Shown: piece by piece, positions 60,961 through 64,000 of the stretch
How the letters are laid out: each line of letters begins with the position of its first letter
Position numbering within the stretch: position 1 is the first letter of the stretch
Assembly (NCBI GenBank): GCA_003996215.1
Contig: QJPP01003455.1
Location: 34,292-98,291 of the forward strand
DNA length: 64,000 nt
Direction: 5' to 3'
Source of the DNA: Jaltomata sinuosa
Lineage: Eukaryota > Streptophyta > Magnoliopsida > Solanales > Solanaceae
Program-made: the position numbers and the translations under genes
The notes under the pieces: generated by a model
Databases searched by the model: none
Told to the model about the DNA's origin: nothing
Seen by the model: only the letters and a program-made list of their open reading frames with translations

Positions 60961-61560
60961 ACCTGATGTTGTTACAGGTACATTGACTATTTTTACTCAT
61001 GCTGTTTATGCACTTATAGATCCTGGCTCTACTCTTTCATATGTTACCCCGCTCGTTGCTGGTAAGTTGGGGGGAGGCCCTGAGTTATTGCCTAGACCAT
61101 TTGTTGTATCTACGCCAGTTGGTGAATCTATTATAGCTAGACGAGTTTATCGAGATTGTGCAGTGTGGATTTATGACCATCTCACTTCAGCTGATCTAAT
61201 CGAACTAGATATGATTGACTTCGATGTCATTATGGGCATGGATTGGTTAGCTGCATGTTATGCTAATATCGATTGTAGAAATAAGGTTGTCAAATTCCAT
61301 TTTTCGGAAGAAACAATCCTGGAGTGGAAAGGTAATGCTGCCACGCCAAGGGGTAGGTTTATTTCCTACCTTAAAGCCCAGAAAATGATTTCTAAAGGCT
61401 ATATTTATCATTTAGTCCGAGTACAAAGCACAGAGGATGGACTAGTGACTCCTCAATCGGTTCCCGTGGTGAGTCAATTTCTAGATGTATTCCCGGATGA
61501 GCTTCCAGGAATCCCTCCAGAAAGGGAAATTGAGTTTGCCATTGATCTACTCCCAGATAC
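60961..61560 (+). pseudogene. Gyp-F protease domain
   Basis: Uninterrupted. Active-site DPGST is encoded near 61019-61034, followed by TPVGESIIARRVY and the FDVIMGMDWL motif (61220 on), the second landmark of retroviral-type aspartic proteases. It ends in the linker LLPDTQPISIPPYRMAP before RT. It cleaves the polyprotein in the intact family. Listed as pseudogene only because the polyprotein as a whole is broken. Confidence 0.88.
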
Positions 61561-62280
61561 TCAGCCAATATCAATTCCACCTTACAGAATGGCTCCTGCA
61601 GAGTTAAGAGAATTAAAGGAACAATTAAAGGATCTACTCGAAAAAGGTTTCATTAGGCCTAGTACATCGCCATGGGGCGCACCAGTTTTGTTTGTTCGTA
61701 AGAAGGATGGGTCCTTCAGAATGTGTATTGATTACCGACAACTGAACAAAGTTACAATCAAGAATAAGTATCCGTTTCCAAGGATTGATGACCTTTTTGA
61801 TCAGTTGCAAGGCGCCAAATGTTTTTCAAAGATTGACTTGCGGTCGAGGTATCACCAGTTACGTGTTAAAGGGGTAGATGTTCCAAAAACAGCCTTTAGG
61901 ACAAGGTATGGCCACTTTGAATTTCTAGTAATGTCTTTTGGGCTTACTAATGCCCCAGCAGCTTTTATGGACCTAATGAATCGGGTATTCAAGCCATTTC
62001 TAGATGTATTCGTGATCGTATTTATTGACGATATCCTGATTTACTCACGGTCCAAAGCCGAACATGCTGATCATTTACGTGCAGTATTGCAAACACTTCA
62101 GAATCATAAATTATATGCGAAGTTCTCCAAATGTGAGTTTTGGTTAACTTCAGTGGCTTTTCTTGGCCATATAATTACAGACGAAGGTATTAGAGTTGAC
62201 GGCCAAAAGATTGAAGCAGTAAAGAATTGGCCGAGGCCCTTGAATGCTACAGAGATCCGTAGTTTTTGGGCTTAGCAGGT
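61561..62280 (+). pseudogene. Gyp-F reverse transcriptase
   Basis: Complete catalytic domain: RMCIDYRQLNKVTIKNKYP, FSKIDLRSRYHQLR (the usual Gly is Arg), FLVMSFGLTNAPAAFMDLMN, and the catalytic FIDD at 62021-62032. At about 62259-62264 a run of T is one base short relative to the RSFLGLAG motif, shifting the frame. The connection domain resumes at 62266. A single homopolymer base could be true decay or a sequencing error. Confidence 0.88.
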
Positions 62281-62938
62281 TATTATCGAAGGTTTGTAGA
62301 AGGGTTTTCTTCTATATCTGCACCATTGACAAAGTTGACTCATAAAGCTGCCAAGTTCCAGTGGTCTGATGCATGTGAGCAGAGTTTTCAGGAGTTGAAG
62401 GACAGGCTTACTTCAGCACCTGTCTTAACTCTGCCAGGGGGCACAGAAGGTTATGTTGTTTATTGTGATGCTTCAAGGATTGGGTTGGGTTGTGTTTTAA
62501 TGCAACATGGTAAAGTTATTGCCTATGCCTCGAGACAACTAAGAAAGCACGAACAAAATTACCCTACTCACGATCTTGAATTGGCAGCAGTTATATTTGC
62601 CTTGAAAATTTGGCGCCATCACTTGTTTGGAGTCCATGTAGACGTGTTTTCGGACCACAAAAGTCTACAATATTTATTCAAACAGAAGGATTTAAACCTA
62701 AGGCAAAGAAGGTGGCTAGAGTTACTAAAGGATTATGACATAGATATTTTGTACCATCCAGGGAAGGCCAATGTAGTGGCCGATGCACTTAGCCGCAAAT
62801 CCATGGGAAGCTTGAGCCACGTGAAAAATAGAAAGATTGAGATGACAAGAGAACTACATCAGTTAGCTAATTTGCAGGTTCGACTACTAGACCAAGGTAA
62901 TGGGGAGTTGTTATTCAAAGCACAGCGGAATCCTCACT
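62266..62938 (+). pseudogene. Gyp-F RT connection and RNase H
   Basis: GLAGYYRRFVEGFSS, then the RNase H motifs VYCDASRIGLGCVLMQ, YPTHDLELAAVIFALKIW, VFSDHKSLQYLF and KANVVADALSRKS. Catalytic Asp, Glu and Asp are all present. A second single-base frameshift near 62930 links to the integrase frame (62940 on). Confidence 0.87.
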
Positions 62939-64000
62939 TATGACAGAGGTAAAGGAAAGACAATATGATGATCCAGAATTAGTAAGATTGAGGGAGGAAA
63001 TTCCACAAAAGAAGCAACCACTAATAGAGCTTAAGGAGGATGGGGTTCTGAGATATCAAGGTCGTCTATGTGTACCTAACGTCGGGGAGCTTCGGGAGAA
63101 AATTTTGGCAGAAGTTCACTATTCCCGCTATTCAATCCATCCAGGAGCGACGAAGATGTATCATGATCTTCGGCAGATTTATTGGTGGAATAATATGAAG
63201 AGAAATATTGCAGAGTTTGTAGCCCAATGCCCGAATTGTCAACAGGTAAAAATTGAACACCAGAGACCTGGAGGTCTAACTCAAAGTATAGTGATACCTA
63301 CCTGAAAATGGGAGGTGATCAACATGGACTTTATTACAGGCTTACCCCGTACTTATCGGAAGTATGATTCCATATGGGTGATTGTAGATAGACTTACAAA
63401 ATCAGCTCACTTTTTGCCAGTCAGGACAACTTATACTGCTGAAGATTATGCCAAGTTGTATCTTAGTGAAATAGTTCGACTTCATGGTGTCCCAATTTCC
63501 ATCATTTCAGATAGGGGTGCTCAGTTTACAGCAAATTTCTGGAGGTCTTTCCAGAGAGGCTTAGGTACTCAAATGAGTCTCAGTACAGCTTTTCATCCAC
63601 AGACAGATGGACAAGCTGAACGCACTATTCAAACACTCGAAGATATGCTACGAGCTTGTGTACTAGATTTTAAAGGGAGTTGGGATGACCATTTGCCACT
63701 AATTGAGTTTTCTTATAATAATAGCTTCCATGCAAGCATTCAAATGGCTCCTTATGAGGCTTTATACGGGCGAAAGTGTAGATCACCAATTGGATGGTTT
63801 GAAATTGGAGAAGCAGGATTATTAGGTCCAGACCTAGTTAATCAGGCAATGGAGAAGGTGAAACTAATCCGAGAAAGATTACTAACAGCCCAGAGTAGGC
63901 AGAAATCATATGCAGATGTGCGACATCGGGATTTGGAATTTAATATTAGTGATTGGGTTTTCCTAAAGGTTTCTTCCATGAAAGGCGTTATGCGATTTGG
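62939..64000 (+). pseudogene. Gyp-F integrase (incomplete at window end)
   Basis: HHCC zinc finger (YSIHPGATKMY to FVAQCPNCQQ, 63120-63245), then one TGA at 63302, where the family usually has Trp (TGG to TGA). The core follows with MDFITGLP, IVDRLTKS, IISDRGAQF and TDGQAERTIQ, so the three catalytic acidic residues are intact. The sequence continues to the last base with GVMRFG of the C-terminal domain. The expected chromodomain-like tail is outside the window. Confidence 0.88.

Larger units (their letters stand above)
56995..64000 (+). mobile_element. Gyp-F: Ty3/gypsy retrotransposon, 5' LTR to integrase (runs off the window)
   Basis: 5' LTR 56995-59318, primer site, gag and pol in protease-RT-RNase H-integrase order. 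It is inserted in the RT of Gyp-E, so it is younger than that element. The left flank CTACA (56990-56994) should recur after its 3' LTR outside the window. It is the best-preserved gypsy copy here: two stops in gag, two single-base frameshifts and one stop in pol. Confidence 0.92.

Noticed and set aside
1..64000. Endogenous pararetrovirus
   Set aside because: RT regions are all followed by (gypsy) or preceded by (copia) integrase and lie between LTRs with tRNA primer sites; no movement-protein or caulimovirid gene order is seen.

Overview
This window holds nested transposable elements from a plant nuclear genome and no recognisable host gene. The organism is most likely a dicot. Solanaceae (tomato/potato/pepper relatives) is my best guess from the general look of the elements, but I could not test it. 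Evidence for a plant: Ty3/gypsy polyproteins with a chromodomain-type tail, Athila-type elements primed by tRNA-Asp, a Ty1/copia element, and a CACTA DNA transposon with GCGACGG subterminal repeats. Primer sites match plant initiator tRNA-Met or tRNA-Asp. The letters A to K below are labels I assigned.

Layout. (1) 116-4762, Gyp-A: 5'-truncated gypsy element on the + strand with its 3' LTR. (2) 4763-7022: AT-rich noncoding DNA upstream of the copia element. (3) 7023-23532, Cop-C: one decayed Ty1/copia element broken into three pieces. Gyp-B (8528-16740, - strand) sits in its integrase. CACTA-J (17570-21720, CAT duplication) sits just before its reverse transcriptase. (4) LARD-H (23533 to about 37080, - strand) lies in the 3' tail of Cop-C. 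It has 2.3-kb LTRs around a nearly empty interior that keeps only a small zinc-knuckle gag protein and a scrap of pol. (5) Ath-D (29586-36880, - strand, AGCAT duplication) lies inside the right LTR of LARD-H and encodes only gag and protease. (6) 37081-38833, LTR-K: an unresolved LTR-like segment, followed by 1.1 kb of unassigned DNA. (7) 39937-56994, Gyp-E (+): its 5' LTR is split by solo LTR-I (41259-42593), its gag by the full-length 11-kb Ath-G (44978-55996, GTAAT duplication), and its reverse transcriptase by Gyp-F. (8) 56995 to beyond the window end, Gyp-F (+): the least damaged gypsy element, with 5' LTR, PBS, gag and most of pol.

How the parts relate. Removing an insertion and one duplication copy rejoins the host reading frame for CACTA-J in Cop-C and for Ath-G in Gyp-E, which confirms the order of insertion. 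Gyp-A, Gyp-B and LARD-H share LTR termini and look like one extended family. Ath-D, Ath-G and LTR-I share LTR ends. Every coding region carries stops or frameshifts, so no element looks autonomous as read, though Gyp-F and Ath-G keep intact reverse-transcriptase catalytic motifs.

The most interesting signals are noncoding. A hairpin in the 3' region of both Athila-type elements has a right arm that repeats the terminal polypurine-tract sequence. GC-rich palindromic blocks in LTRs of different lineages coincide with the places where sister LTRs differ by deletions. CACTA-J has an interior made almost wholly of tandem repeats in an exon-intron-like setting.
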